From Trichomonas tenax (lineage: Eukaryota; Parabasalia; Trichomonadida; Trichomonadidae), in NCBI GenBank assembly GCA_023091735.1, contig JALKBU010000083.1, forward strand, positions 26,534 through 90,533: a DNA stretch of 64,000 bases, given 5' to 3'. Positions within the stretch are counted from its first letter, which is position 1. Every line of letters starts with the position of its first letter. The notes beneath the pieces were generated by a model, which did not search any database, was not told the DNA's origin, and worked only from the letters and a program-made list of their open reading frames with translations. Both the position numbers and the translations under genes were made by a program. This document shows positions 1 to 10,525 of this stretch, piece after piece.

Positions 1-482
1 GTGGTCCTGAGATTTAAGGTGCAACTATTCCGCCCCCTCCTCTAAAAGCTGTATAACCTTCGAGGGTGGTCCTTTATTTCTTCTGAAGACTCAAACCCAT
101 TATCCTCTGAAAAAGGAATTGGTAAACGGATGTTTGACTTGTAAAATCAAGAAAAATTGACAGTGTTTTTTTATAAATATATGCTAATAATGGATCTGTG
201 ACAAGCATTTCGGTCATTTTGATTGATGTGTTTTTTACGCACACGATCATAAATTTTGACTTTAAAACATAATGTTTGTAATTGCTATCATACACTGATT
301 AATTACGAACAGTTTATTTAGAGGTGTGAAAAGGGGTGTTTTTTCTTATTTTGGCTCGAAACTTTGGTAATATAATGCATATACTAATGCTAATATATAC
401 ACCAAGTTTTGGGTGAAAAGCATCGGACAATCTTGAGATACGAATTTTTGTATCATTCCTCTCAATTGAAAAATTTTCATAA
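1..482. other. gene-less left edge
   Basis: No supported gene. The first 75 bases are richer in G and C than what follows and contain two copies of a GTGGTCC word, so they may be the end of a feature lying outside the window. The remainder is AT-rich with only chance reading frames. Confidence 0.5.
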
Positions 483-593
483 AAATATATCACGATCAAA
501 CAGAAGAAGAAACCAGAGCCAGCTCAGCCACCGCCACAGGGCAATGTTGCTGGCAATGATGGTGATGACGACGATGATGATGATTCTGATTAG
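483..593 (+). pseudogene. 3' relic of a gene encoding a basic/proline/acidic tail
   Basis: An open frame of 36 codons begins after a TAA at 480-482 and ends at TAG 591-593. It reads as three lysines, a short proline/glutamine stretch, then an uninterrupted run of seven aspartates and a terminal SD. GC content and low-complexity composition are those of a coding C-terminal tail and stand out against the flanks. No body of a gene is present upstream, so I read it as a truncated relic. The overlapping methionine-rich frame at 409-606 is a shadow. A chance AT-poor patch is possible. Confidence 0.35.
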
Positions 594-2246
594 ACGATTT
601 TGCTGATGAAATAAAAATAGGGATTAAAGCCCAACTTGCATCTGATGTAAACTATTCAAAAATATAACCTTATGAGATGAAATTTTACTTTTGCAGGAAG
701 CTTAGAGAAACCTGGCGTGAATTTGAATCACAAAATTTTATATACCATACTACTTCTATGTATATGCTAGATGTCTGCGGTATCAGATTTTGATAATTTC
801 ATAATTTTTTCAACTCAAAAAAATTCGCAAAATTAGAGTTCTGATGAATTATTTTAACCTTATTTGGCACAGCCCAACCTGATCGGTATTTTCATGATTT
901 TCTTTGTTAGCTAACGACTAGATTTTTTTAGATTGGGGTATACATAGGAGATATCTTCTAATTCCTATTATTTAGCTGAGAAACAGAAGGTCGCAATATG
1001 CTGAAAAAAGCTTAGACTTGCATGTAAAAGTGATATGTCTGTAACGGACATTTATGCCAAAATAAGCACACAAAACACATTTGGTTAATGTGTTTTATCT
1101 ATTGTATCAACAAAAATCATTGATTTATGAGGAATAAAATTTTTCAAAAATTCAAATGTTTCTACGTGAGCTCTTACGAATGTATTATGCAATTTAGATA
1201 CCAACTGTAAGCTTGCTAACTCTCAACATTGTTTTGTTAATAAAAATAGAAAATCAACAATTTATTCAATGTTCAGCTGGTTTTTCATAAGATAATCCGA
1301 TATGGATATACAAAATGAGCATTCAGCAGTCGGAATTTTTGCTTTATATGCTTATTTCTGTGGGTGCATACAAGGTGTGGAACTCTTTATTTTCAAAACA
1401 TTTTGGGTTGAAACTTTGTCCATAGCATCTATATGCATATAGGAACAATGTATGCATGGATCGCAAGTCTAAACGGTATCCTGAGATATGAAGCAATAAA
1501 GTCTCCTTTATTGATAACATTATTTTAGCGGACAGTTTTCGCTGTATTTAAACACTGAACAGAGCGTTTTATCATTTTCAAAGGAGCAGTACTACTAACA
1601 AAAATCCAGAAATAATGTATTTATTGAGTGATTTAGTCTCGGTTATTTATACTTCAAAATGATAATCTTGTAATAAAACTAACATTGTTGAAATATTCGC
1701 ATTTATAAATAATTTCACTTAAATTGGCTATGATATTTGTTTGACATTAAGAAAAAGTCAGTTGTCTATCAAATCTTATTTATATGAGGAAAAATTAATA
1801 TTATATATTGTTGTTTTAAACATGTTGATTTGATTATTTTAATTTTTGTTTTTTAAGAAGTCGATTAATTCAATTTTACTAATATGAAATCAAATTTGCT
1901 ATAATGTTGTGTAAAATCATGCACATATGTACTATTAGCTAATAAAGCAATACAACTCTCTAAAACTCTACTTAATCTGTTAATTCCAAAACTAATTTTT
2001 AAAAATTTAACAAATTCACTTTTAGATGCAAGTCGGGCCTTAAATTTGATTTTTTCCGAAACATTTAATCTTTTGAGCTCATAAATGCGTGATTTCGCAA
2101 TTCGAAAGCGACAGATCGTTTCTATTTTGGATGTAGTTTCGTTTTATTCCGGAAAAACACACATTTACTTAAAAATACGCAAGATTATTAATATTAGTTC
2201 CTTTAAAAAGCTGATCTATGTAGTAAAACATGGTAAACAAACAATT
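594..2246. other. gene-less AT-rich stretch
   Basis: About 1.65 kb with no reading frame that has coding character on either strand and no inverted or tandem repeat that I could recognise. Confidence 0.5.
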
Positions 2247-3000
2247 TTATTGAATATGCAATAATATCAAGACAGCTTGCCTGGAAATGAAATCTTGTAG
2301 ATTGTCCTGAAGAAACGATTGTAATTCATCAACAGTAATTCGAAAACTTGCTTCTGCAGGACTAGAAGGTTCCGCAGCGGCACCGTCTGTAGCGATTTCT
2401 TCTTCTTGAGGCTCCACATACGAATCATCTGGCTTCTTTTGGGCCAATCGAGCCATAATTCCAACGCTATTCATTTGTATTGATAACCGTCGAGAGATTC
2501 TGATGGGTGTTGAATGTTTGAAAAGCTTGTAGAAATATTGTTCGAATGTTTCCCAGCCTTGCTCGTTATTCTCTGGATTATGATCTGGAGGATGATTACC
2601 GCATAAAGAAAGAATACAATTGACAATACTTCTCCGATCAAATTCTAACAGAATATGTATTACGTGAACGAAAGGATTCATTAAAGTTCCTGCTGAACCT
2701 CCTCTACGTTCTGGATGTTTTTTGAATTTTCTGTTGTTTTGAAACGCTTAATTTAAAAAAAAAACATTCAGAATTTAAACGCTTAATTATTTTTTGAAGA
2801 TGCAACAGCTTAGATTGTTCATGTCTTTCTTGTGTTTTCAATTCATTTATTTTCCTAACATATTCTTCGTATTCCTTCTTAGCGCTTTGTCTGACTTGAT
2901 CGGCAAGTTCTGGAAATAATTTTTGTGCAGGGATATGTTGATGCATTATTTGAATGGCACCTTGTGAGCTTTGGATAAAATCATCTAATATAGTTTCGTT
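2247..3000 (-). pseudogene. broken coiled-coil/helical gene relic
   Basis: Two minus-strand frames belong together. The upstream frame (3000 down to about 2755) encodes a helical charged segment (FPELADQVRQSAKKEYEEY and so on) and is preceded directly by an in-frame TAA at 3001-3003. It then meets a 35-bp partial duplication in which ATTAAGCGTTT occurs twice around a run of ten T. Removing the duplication gives a sensible continuation ending EEVQQEL, and a further 2-nt shift near 2682 leads into the frame starting MNPFVHVIH, which ends at 2247 after a Glu/Ala/Pro-rich linker. I therefore count three lesions: 5' loss, the 35-bp insertion and a frameshift. The family is not recognised. Two small separate genes are a less likely reading. 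Confidence 0.5.
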
Positions 3001-3003
3001 TTA

Positions 3004-4077
3004 TGGTTCGGTGAAATATAAGATATACGATTTAAACATTTATGACACTTTTTAAGGAAAAAAACTTAGAGAACCTTCATGATTCACCAAGAGGACCACG
3101 AAAATTCATATCTTAGCATGCATTAAAAAATAAACGGAAAAATTTTGTATTTGATATTTTCTTCTGGCAACAAAAAGCTACGGTATTTAACGTATAAATT
3201 AGCATTTAGAAGTAAGTTATAGTTCTTTAGTAACAAAGGAAAAGTCGGGAAATATTTTTAGAAAAATATATTTTAAAATTTAATATAGCTTTGATGAGCC
3301 CGTTGTACCTTCTGATCAAATAGAAGATCACAGGCAAAGTCTCAGCGAAAACAAAAACTTTTGAATTCAATTTAAAATATTTGGTTATCTGTTATAGCTA
3401 AGTATGTGGCTCCATGTAAGATAAAGGAGCATGTGGTTTTGTATATGAGTAACTCTATCAGGCTCCAAATGATCCAAGCTAAGGAGTTTTAAGCAATCAT
3501 CTTTATGGCCTTTAATTTTTTAACGTCTTTTCTATCGTCGTTTACACACCTCTGTTTATTTAAATTATAAAATTTATGTCATGTAAACACTAAAGCGAAC
3601 ATCAAAATTTTTTAACCATAAGCTAAAAATTATATGTCTATCATATTTTTAATTGAAATTTGGAAATTTAATTATTTTCCATTTTGACATGTAAAGATGA
3701 AAATATTTAACAGTTCAGTGACCAATTTTGGGTCGTTTGTGTTTCTCTTATCTTTGAGCAACTAACAAATTTGATTATTTTGATTTTGTCATGTAAATTC
3801 CAATTTGACACCCTTCTTTTGAGTAATAGAATTGAATATGAAGCGGATTCGAACGATGGGAGTACTATACCTATATTAAGCAGTTTATATAGATTTATAT
3901 TTCATTGGAATTTTGGGCAATTTTTGATTAATTGAATCCAATCGAACATAATAAGCGGAAGTGGGTATTCAGACTTGGTCACATAATTACACTTCCATTT
4001 CTTAGCTTATTTTATTGACAGTTCACCTTTCTTGTTGGTCATTTTCATTGTTTTTTATCAATTCTTTGTATTTTTTG
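3004..4077. other. gene-less stretch with three motif copies
   Basis: No coding frame is supported. It contains CATGTAAA-type motif copies near 3577, 3684 and 3796, the same 13-mer family found at many starts elsewhere in the window, but no gene follows them. Confidence 0.45.
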
Positions 4078-4086
4078 AATCTAATT

Positions 4087-5369
4087 AAGGATGTCGGTTT
4101 TGAGGGTGTCTTTAGTTAGGGGCTGACTCGACAATAAAGGGGCTAGTTATATTTAATGAGCGCTTTTGTACTACGCCTTCATTAGCACACTGCACAATAG
4201 GGTACATGAGAGAAACATTCAGCAAGAATCTGTTCTGGATTTGAACCCAAAACTTCTCAGATTATCTCCCGAATTTTCAAATCTTAGGGTTTTTGTGCAT
4301 CTGTTGTTTGCTTGCTAGACCATCTTATACAATCCCTACTAAAATTCGTATCAAAATATGACGATACTCCGTTTTTTTGCCGAAATTTTTACAAACTACT
4401 TTTTTTATCTGAATTAGATGGTCTTACGATTTCCGTCTGTATTTAAAATGCAGGCGAAAAGATATTCTAGTACAAATACATGTTATTTATCTCATATTTT
4501 TCACAATATTTAATTAATGTTAGTTCTATTGGATGAAGACATTGTTTTCATATAAATCTCGTATTCCTAAACGGATGAAGCTCAGCATTTAAAAACCAAA
4601 TTATCTGCATAAATACTCCTCCGCGATCATACAGCAAGACAACTGAGTCTCATTATTGTAGTGATGTATGAAATATGTAAAGAAAGGTTGATTTACGCTA
4701 AGATGTTTTCATTATACACACCACTTTACAACTTGATTGTTTGTCTTACTTTTAATGACTAAAATGCCATATTTATATATCGAATTTTTTATAATATGCG
4801 ATAATTAATATAAAAAATGGAATATTTCTTTATTGTATTATCTATAAATTACTACAGTATAGATAATGGAGCATTTATTCACAAAATATTGTTAGTTGTT
4901 TTTGAATATTGGTTTTTTGAGCTCAAAAAGAGTCCAAATGCATTTAAAATCAAAGCAGAATATTGTTGACAGCATTAAAAGGCCTAAAAAAATACCCTAG
5001 GGGTGGTGTGCCAATTGCCCCTTGATTTCATGCGCGATTTTGAAAATTTGGCCTAAAAATACCCCTTTTTACCCTATTTTTTGTGTTTTGAAGGCGATCA
5101 CCTATCATAAAATCTAAGAATTTTTTAAATCATACTCATTTTTGGGAATTTGGCAATAAAAGTGTATCATTTATATCAAGAATGTATACTAAAATCATTG
5201 TACAGCGATAAAATCTATAATTGTCGTTGAAAAATGGGCAAAATTTTAAGATTTGTGAAAAAAGCAAAAAATTAAGAAAAATGACAGGAAACCTTATAGA
5301 TAGAGGTACCCCAAAAATCCCCCAACCAGGGGGCAATTTTAGGTGGGGTGGGTATCCCCCGACATCCTT
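4087..5369. mobile_element. non-autonomous DNA transposon-like element with 9-bp target duplication
   Basis: The terminal inverted repeats are AAGGATGTCGG at 4087-4097 and its exact complement at 5359-5369. They are bordered by perfect 9-bp direct repeats AATCTAATT at 4078-4086 and 5370-5378, the expected footprint of transposition. The element is 1,283 bp long and has no open frame above 66 codons, so it would depend on a transposase supplied elsewhere. Beyond the 11-bp ends the two termini diverge. A C/G-homopolymer-rich segment near 4990-5070 resembles the complement of the right subterminal region, suggesting internal rearrangement. A 9-bp duplication fits Mutator-like elements, which are known from Trichomonas; that family assignment is inference. 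A degenerate tRNA-like A-box/B-box pair lies inside on the minus strand (4230-4312). Confidence 0.75.
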
Positions 5370-5495
5370 AATCTAATTTGATATTTGTTATTAATTGACT
5401 GAGTAGATAATAGAAATAGATTTAAATGTATTGATTACTTTTATTTAGGGTCTTGAAAAGTTTCAACCCCTGTATTAGATGTTTAAAAAAAATTT

Positions 5496-6392
5496 ATGGG
5501 TGAAAGGGAAGATTCTCAATATAGATCAGAAATTAGACTTCGCCTTGAAGCAGAAAATAGATCGTTACAAAATAAATATTTTGATCTTGAATTTGCTGCA
5601 GCAGAAGTCGAAGTACAAAATGAATTATTGGCAAATCCAAAAAAATCTGTAAAACAAGATAGTTTAGAAGCAAAGGTTAAGAAAATCTACAATCTTAAAC
5701 ACCATTTATTGCAAATTCAGAGACAATCAAGAGATTCAAAATTAATGATTGAACAATTTCAAAGAATATTAAAGAATAAACAAAACGACATCGAATTCCT
5801 TAAGTCAGAGATTGCAGAAATTAAATTACACATGCCAACTGAAACAATGGATCAATTGAAGACGTTATTAGAACAAAGAAAAGTAGAAATACAAGAAAAT
5901 CAATCAATGCTCGATGTGTTGCAAAAGGAAGAATCTGATAATCAATCAAGACTTGATGAATTGCGTAGAAATTTAAATATTACCGGAGAAATAAAACCAT
6001 TGCCCAGTGATTGGAAAGAAGAGCCTATATTCATGGGTGAGTTAATTCATCAAAGAGCAGATTATAAAGAATCACGCGCTGCTTATGATGAAGTTCAATC
6101 GATATTGGATGAATTAAAGCGCGATACAACCTTTGGAACGCAAGATGCAGACCGTTTAGCAACATCTCTTTATGCAGAAATGAACTTAGCCAATAATACA
6201 GAAGAAAGATCAATATCTGCTTTGATAGATCAAGAATACGCACTATCAGAGAGCCTCCAGAAGGAATTGGATGATATTAGAAAAGCAACTGCGAAAATCA
6301 AAGAATATCGTGAATTATGTTATGATAGACAAAAGAAACATTATGACATTGCTGTTTCACAACAGTGGCTTAATGTTCTTCAAAATGTGTAA
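5496..6392 (+). CDS. coiled-coil protein, orphan
   Basis: 298 residues, starting at an ATG just after a stop-rich leader and ending at TAA. Nearly the whole protein is predicted helical and rich in Glu, Lys, Gln and Leu with heptad-like spacing. It breaks at a short proline-containing stretch near residue 170 (IKPLPSDWKEEP) that separates two coiled-coil halves. There is no signal peptide or membrane segment. Length and composition resemble cytoskeletal or flagellar coiled-coil proteins, but I recognise no family. A TTACTTTTATT about 50 bases upstream is one mismatch from the Inr-like element. The gene stands alone downstream of the transposon-like element. Confidence 0.75.
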   Translation: MGEREDSQYRSEIRLRLEAENRSLQNKYFDLEFAAAEVEVQNELLANPKKSVKQDSLEAKVKKIYNLKHHLLQIQRQSRDSKLMIEQFQRILKNKQNDIEFLKSEIAEIKLHMPTETMDQLKTLLEQRKVEIQENQSMLDVLQKEESDNQSRLDELRRNLNITGEIKPLPSDWKEEPIFMGELIHQRADYKESRAAYDEVQSILDELKRDTTFGTQDADRLATSLYAEMNLANNTEERSISALIDQEYALSESLQKELDDIRKATAKIKEYRELCYDRQKKHYDIAVSQQWLNVLQNV

Positions 6393-6984
6393 TATGTTAT
6401 TTAATTAAATATCAAATGTTTGATTTCAAAAGATTTAATTAAATGATATTGAAGCCTTTATTTGATGGAATTAGTTCCTCCACACGAATAAAGGCATGTA
6501 TTAGAGACAGTCGTAATCAAAAACAATATTATATTGTAATATTGCAACAATCGAATATTTTAAGGTCTGGTCAATCCAGTCAATGTAGAACACGAATTTA
6601 AAGATACTGATGATAGTTAAAGAGTCAACAAAGAGTTGATGTTCATGAATCCAAAATCAACCAAACAAAATAACTTCAGTACCACAAAGTTTACCTCACA
6701 ACATGATAATTGAATGACGAAAAAATGAGAAATTTTATACAAATATTCAACCTAAAATTACTTGATATTTATCGATTTTATTGATAGAGAAATCCAAATA
6801 TTAGTAAATTGTCCTTTTTTGATTTTCGAAAAATTTTGAAAATTCTTTCACGAAAAAAAATTGAAACATCAGATTTATGATGTCTACAGTATGTAAAAAC
6901 TCAATAAAATCGAAATGATCTAAATCTGTATTTGGTCGCCCAATTTTAGAAAAAAAACTGAGAAAACCGTAAACCAAAAAACAA
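6393..6984. other. intergenic region upstream of ubiquilin
   Basis: About 590 AT-rich bases with no coding frame. The last 50 bases before the ubiquilin ATG are A-rich, as before many starts here. No clear Inr-like element is seen. Confidence 0.4.
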
Positions 6985-8220
6985 ATGAAGCTTCAAGTCA
7001 AAGGCTCCCAGAACGTTAGCTTTGATATCGAAATTGACGGCCCAGAGTGCACAATTCTTCAGCTCAAGGAAAAAATCGCCGCTGTTCGCGACCTCGAGGC
7101 AAGCAGACTTAGATTAATCTACTCCGGCAAGATTCTTGTCGACAATCAGACAATTGCAAACTACAACATCCCAGACGGCCATGCAATCCACATGGTTTAC
7201 ACAGGCCAGAGACCAGCTCCAAAGCAGGAAGCTGCTGCTCCAGCCCCACAGTCAGCATCAGCTGCTCAGCCACAGTCTAGCGTCCCATCAGGTCCACTTC
7301 CTCAGATGCAGGCTCCACCACAGCCAAATCCATTTGTTGGAATGGGCGCTAACCCATTCGGTGGTTTCGGTGGTGCAAATCCATTCGGCATGGATCCATC
7401 CCAGCTCGGTGCTATGATGAACAACCCAATGGTTCAGCAGATGATGAACCAGGTTTTGGAAAACCCAGAAATGTTCCGTAATATGATGAACAGCAACCCA
7501 ATGCTTGCTAACAACCCAGCCATGCGCCAATCTGTTGAAATGATTCTTAACAATCCAGAAATGTTCCGCCAAGGAATGGAAATGATGCGTCAGATGAGTG
7601 GCAACACCGGTGCTAACGCTGGCGCTGATGGTGGTGCTGGTGCTCAGAATCCATTCAACCCATTCGGATTCGATTTCAGCCAAATCATGAATAACCCAGA
7701 ATATCAGCGCTTAATGAACGATCCACAGGCATTGCAGGATGCTATGAGAATGATGTATGGTGGTGAGAACCCACTCACAGGACTTGGAAATCCATTCTTC
7801 GGTGGCGCTGAACCAGCTGCTCAGCCAGCTGCTTCAGCACCAGCTTCATCCGCAGCTCCACAGGGCCAGGATTTGAAGATCTTCTACGAACTTACAGGAA
7901 TGACAGAGTCTGATGAGCTCAAGAACAAGCTCTCTACACCAAACGGTGCTCGTGCTATGCGCCAGTTACTTGATGCTTGCCGCGCTCTCAGGAAGGAGGG
8001 AGTTAATGTTTTCCCATCCGTCCAGGATTTCGGCCAGGCTTCTGCTGCTCCAGCTGCTGCTGCCCCAGCTCCAGCTGTTTCTAACGAGGAACGCTTCCGC
8101 ACACAGCTTCAGATCATGAATGAAATGGGTCTTAACGATAACGAGAAGAATATTCGCGCTCTTCTTGCTTCCAACGGTAATGTCAATGTTGCTATTGAGA
8201 AAATTTTCAATGGTTTCTAA
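6985..8220 (+). CDS. DSK2: ubiquilin/Dsk2-type UBL-UBA shuttle protein
   Basis: 411 residues with the full ubiquilin architecture. Residues 1-75 are a ubiquitin-like domain (LRLIYSGKIL is the typical core). Residues about 110-285 carry STI1/heat-shock-chaperonin repeats rich in Asn-Pro-Phe-Met (NPMVQQMMNQVLENPEMFR and a second set at NPEYQRLM). A proline/alanine-rich linker follows. Residues about 370-411 form a UBA domain (IMNEMGLND, then a conserved helix pair). By family knowledge it delivers ubiquitinated clients to the proteasome and chaperones hydrophobic segments in the cytosol. Length is normal for yeast Dsk2 (about 370) to ubiquilin (about 590). Codons favour C/G endings far more than neighbouring orphan genes, which suggests strong expression. 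The start is unambiguous because the UBL begins at Met1. Confidence 0.93.
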   Translation: MKLQVKGSQNVSFDIEIDGPECTILQLKEKIAAVRDLEASRLRLIYSGKILVDNQTIANYNIPDGHAIHMVYTGQRPAPKQEAAAPAPQSASAAQPQSSVPSGPLPQMQAPPQPNPFVGMGANPFGGFGGANPFGMDPSQLGAMMNNPMVQQMMNQVLENPEMFRNMMNSNPMLANNPAMRQSVEMILNNPEMFRQGMEMMRQMSGNTGANAGADGGAGAQNPFNPFGFDFSQIMNNPEYQRLMNDPQALQDAMRMMYGGENPLTGLGNPFFGGAEPAAQPAASAPASSAAPQGQDLKIFYELTGMTESDELKNKLSTPNGARAMRQLLDACRALRKEGVNVFPSVQDFGQASAAPAAAAPAPAVSNEERFRTQLQIMNEMGLNDNEKNIRALLASNGNVNVAIEKIFNGF

Positions 8221-8593
8221 CATATTAAAAATTATTATTATCAAGTTTGCTTTTATTCATCATGATGACAATCATCAAATTAAACGCTGTATCTAAATTT
8301 TTAATACCTACTAATCTTTATTAAACTTAACGTTCGGAGAGCAAAATTGCCTTTTTTCATTAAAAATCGATTTTTCTCAATGTAAAAGGATATATTCATA
8401 AATTTAATACTATGATTGAGATTATCTATTAATCGATATTAATATTTTATGAATTAAATGATATCATGTCCCATGAATTTGTCTTCATTTGGATCAAAAA
8501 AACGAAAACTTAACGGTGGATATCATTCAAATATGCTGTTAAATATAAACATCAAGTCAAATCGAAAATTTAAATTCTTATTGGTCGAAGAAA
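8221..8593. other. intergenic
   Basis: AT-rich 3' flank of ubiquilin. The 70-codon frame at 8458-8670 overlaps the folded GC-rich island and has no coding character, so I leave it out. Confidence 0.4.
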
Positions 8594-8732
8594 GTGGTTT
8601 TGGTTCTGCAGAATCAAACACCCACAGAGAGCGACGAAGCGGTCGGTGCCGAGAGTCAATTTCTGTGTAAGATCCGAGCAGCATAAGAAGCGAGCAGAGT
8701 GTTCTACCTCGCGCCGACTGTTGCTAACAATA
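8594..8732 (+). ncRNA. candidate structured non-coding RNA (two-hairpin, H/ACA-like)
   Basis: A GC-rich island in AT-rich intergenic DNA folds into two stems. Hairpin 1 is 8594-8606 against 8611-8625 with a TGCA loop. Hairpin 2 pairs 8642-8653 with 8708-8718 (eleven pairs, one bulged C at 8650). It is closed by 8638-8640 with 8723-8725 and has an internal loop and an upper stem 8661-8665 with 8695-8699. An ACA triplet follows at 8727-8729, three bases before a plausible 3' end. This hairpin-hinge-hairpin-ACA order resembles box H/ACA snoRNA, but I find no strict ANANNA hinge and the pocket-to-ACA spacing is too long. It could be another small RNA. The strand is inferred from the ACA placement only. 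Confidence 0.35.
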
Positions 8733-9082
8733 ATATTTCATTATTAGAGTTTATTTTTTTCTTTTTGTCTTTGCTTGTGAATTTACGAATCTCTACCTTT
8801 TACCACGATTAACACTATACTTCTTCAATCATTTTTAACATTTATACGAATCGAATTTGATATTTCTTCTTTTTAATCTAAGAAAAACAAAGCCTGTAAA
8901 CTGAAACGCAGAGAGCGGTCCTGATATCCCATTTTTCAATGAAGAAAAAAATATAGATTCGATATTTATCAAAATATTGCAGCATTGCTTTTCACATTTC
9001 ACCTTATTGATAATTTATTATAGTGTGGTATTTCAGAAAAAGATATAAAGTAAATACATAAATACAAACAAATTTAGGTTAT
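8733..9082. other. intergenic
   Basis: AT-rich. A small GC-richer patch lies at about 8890-8930 with no frame or fold that I can support. Confidence 0.4.
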
Positions 9083-10072
9083 TCATAGAAGGTTGAGAGT
9101 TTTTAAACGCTTCTGATTGAGAGCATTCATTCTAACTTTCCGTATATCATCATTTAATTTTTGGATTTTATTTCGAAGATTACTGATTTCAGTACTCTTC
9201 GCTGTGGATTCCGCTCGAAGTTTAGAAGTTTCTGCTTTAATATCTTGGAATATCTTGTAATTTTTTTTATCTTCCGCTTTAATCAAAGTCTTTTTCTCGT
9301 GTTTTATCAAACTAACTTGCCTTTTGAGTTCTGCTAAAGGTTGAGAATTGGAAGCTTTCAGTTTTTCTTGAGTTGCTTTCGTAAATTGCATCTGATTTTC
9401 GATTTGATCAATTTTTGTTTGCAAACTAGCAATTTCATTTTCAAATTCTGTATTTTCTGCTGTAAGTTGATTCAAAATTCCTTCAATTGTCTCCTTCTCG
9501 TCCTCTTGATCTTGAATTTCTGCTTGAATATTTAAAATCTTTGCTTCATTCTGATTTACAACTTGTGAAAATTTATGCATTATCATCTTTACAGCAAAGT
9601 TACATATATTCTCTGTCTCATTTGGCAATATTTGCATAATATATTTTGAATCTTCAAGATATTTGCTGTAAATACGGATGTTTCTATCTATTGTTTCAGC
9701 AATTTTCTGTGTGTTTGTCGTAATTGAATTTGTATCTTCGAAGATCTTTTTTAAACGATTATTTTTTTCAATTGTTTCGTTATCAGGTCTCTGCATTGCT
9801 GTAACAGTCAAATTCTGTAAATATAACTCTTTAGTATCTATAAGCTTCTGATTTGTTTCAGATTTTTGACGAAATAAATTCGTTTTTTGTGTTATCTCGT
9901 TTTCTATTCCAGCAATCTGTCTTTTTAGTTTCTCCACCTCATCTTCTTTCAATATATTTACTGTTTCTGCGTTAGAACGAAGAGTACGGATTGGAAACCG
10001 CTTCACATTCATCAAGAAGGTGAATATGGCAAAATCCAGATTATTGTAAATTCTTTTTGTCAAATTCGACAT
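9083..10072 (-). CDS. coiled-coil protein, orphan
   Basis: 329 codons from the outermost ATG. From about residue 42 to the end it is an almost continuous coiled coil rich in Lys, Glu, Asn, Gln and Ile; the C-terminus is basic (VRMNALNQKRLKTLNLL). There is no enzyme motif or membrane segment. The start is uncertain: the second Met (residue 21, position 10012, MNVKRF) would place all copies of the GATTATTGTAAA repeat at 10040-10148 outside the coding sequence, while the outer start puts one copy inside it. The gene is divergent from the nucleoplasmin-like gene with only 84 bases between outer starts. The family is not recognised; a structural or cytoskeletal role is only a guess from composition. 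Confidence 0.72.
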   Translation of the reverse strand: MSNLTKRIYNNLDFAIFTFLMNVKRFPIRTLRSNAETVNILKEDEVEKLKRQIAGIENEITQKTNLFRQKSETNQKLIDTKELYLQNLTVTAMQRPDNETIEKNNRLKKIFEDTNSITTNTQKIAETIDRNIRIYSKYLEDSKYIMQILPNETENICNFAVKMIMHKFSQVVNQNEAKILNIQAEIQDQEDEKETIEGILNQLTAENTEFENEIASLQTKIDQIENQMQFTKATQEKLKASNSQPLAELKRQVSLIKHEKKTLIKAEDKKNYKIFQDIKAETSKLRAESTAKSTEISNLRNKIQKLNDDIRKVRMNALNQKRLKTLNLL

Positions 10073-10148
10073 AATTTCAATTCAAAACGATTATTGTAAA
10101 ATGAGACGATTATTTTGCTAAAAGTAACTTCCCGACGATTATTGTAAA
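10040..10148. repeat. short direct-repeat cluster in a divergent promoter
   Basis: The 12-mer GATTATTGTAAA occurs exactly at 10040-10051, 10089-10100 and 10137-10148 (about 49-bp spacing). A partial copy GATTATTTT lies at 10108. The last two full copies share an extended ACGATTATTGTAAA core. The cluster fills the gap between two divergent genes and may be a shared regulatory array. Confidence 0.6.
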
Positions 10149-10156
10149 TTGTCTTA

Positions 10157-10525
10157 ATGCAGCTTCCAATAGAATTTTCCACCATTTGGAGCACGATTGT
10201 TTCCTGTGAGAGACCGTGCAAAATCAGCATTCCAGAAGGTGCCAATCTTCACATCAGTAATCTTTGCGTTGGCCGTGAAGGTTTCACACCAGAAACTGGT
10301 CGTCTCGTTTTATACGCTAAAGTTAACGGCGGCGATGAAATTGCTCTCGCTCCATTTGTTCTCGGATCATTTGAGTCTACATTAGTCGACTTAGACTTCA
10401 CAGAAGGAGATGAAATTATTTTAACAGTTAAAGGAGCTAAAGCATCTGTTCACGTCGCCGGATATTTGGATGGACAGCTGGCAATTAACGTTGAAGGCGC
10501 TCGCGAACCACTTATTCAAAATTAA
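10157..10525 (+). CDS. nucleoplasmin-like (NPL) domain protein, tail interrupted by a stop
   Basis: 122 residues forming one nucleoplasmin-like beta-sandwich, the fold of the N-terminus of FKBP39/46-type immunophilins and plant HD2 histone deacetylases. The typical elements are seen: a Trp near the N-terminus (TIW), the SIPEGANLHISN strand pair, FVLGSFES, and the closing VHVAGY. The family binds histones or acts as a nuclear/nucleolar chaperone. The frame ends at TAA 10523-10525. After it the same frame stays open for 14 charged codons (VKEEAKEEAKEKTK) to a second TAA at 10568-10570. That is exactly the Lys/Glu tail expected for this family, so a single nonsense codon seems to have cut the tail off. 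No FKBP domain follows. Confidence 0.8.
   Translation: MQLPIEFSTIWSTIVSCERPCKISIPEGANLHISNLCVGREGFTPETGRLVLYAKVNGGDEIALAPFVLGSFESTLVDLDFTEGDEIILTVKGAKASVHVAGYLDGQLAINVEGAREPLIQN

Noticed and set aside
3846..3870. TTCGAATCC-like T-arm on the minus strand
   Set aside because: No D arm, anticodon arm or acceptor stem can be found at the right distances.
4230..4312. tRNA-like A box and B box (TGGTCTAGC and GGTTCAAATCC) on the minus strand inside the transposon-like element
   Set aside because: The acceptor stem does not pair, the T stem has a mismatch and no proper anticodon stem forms, so it is at most a degenerate tRNA-derived piece.
8458..8670. 70-codon plus-strand frame
   Set aside because: It overlaps the folded GC-rich island, has no coding character and no promoter element.
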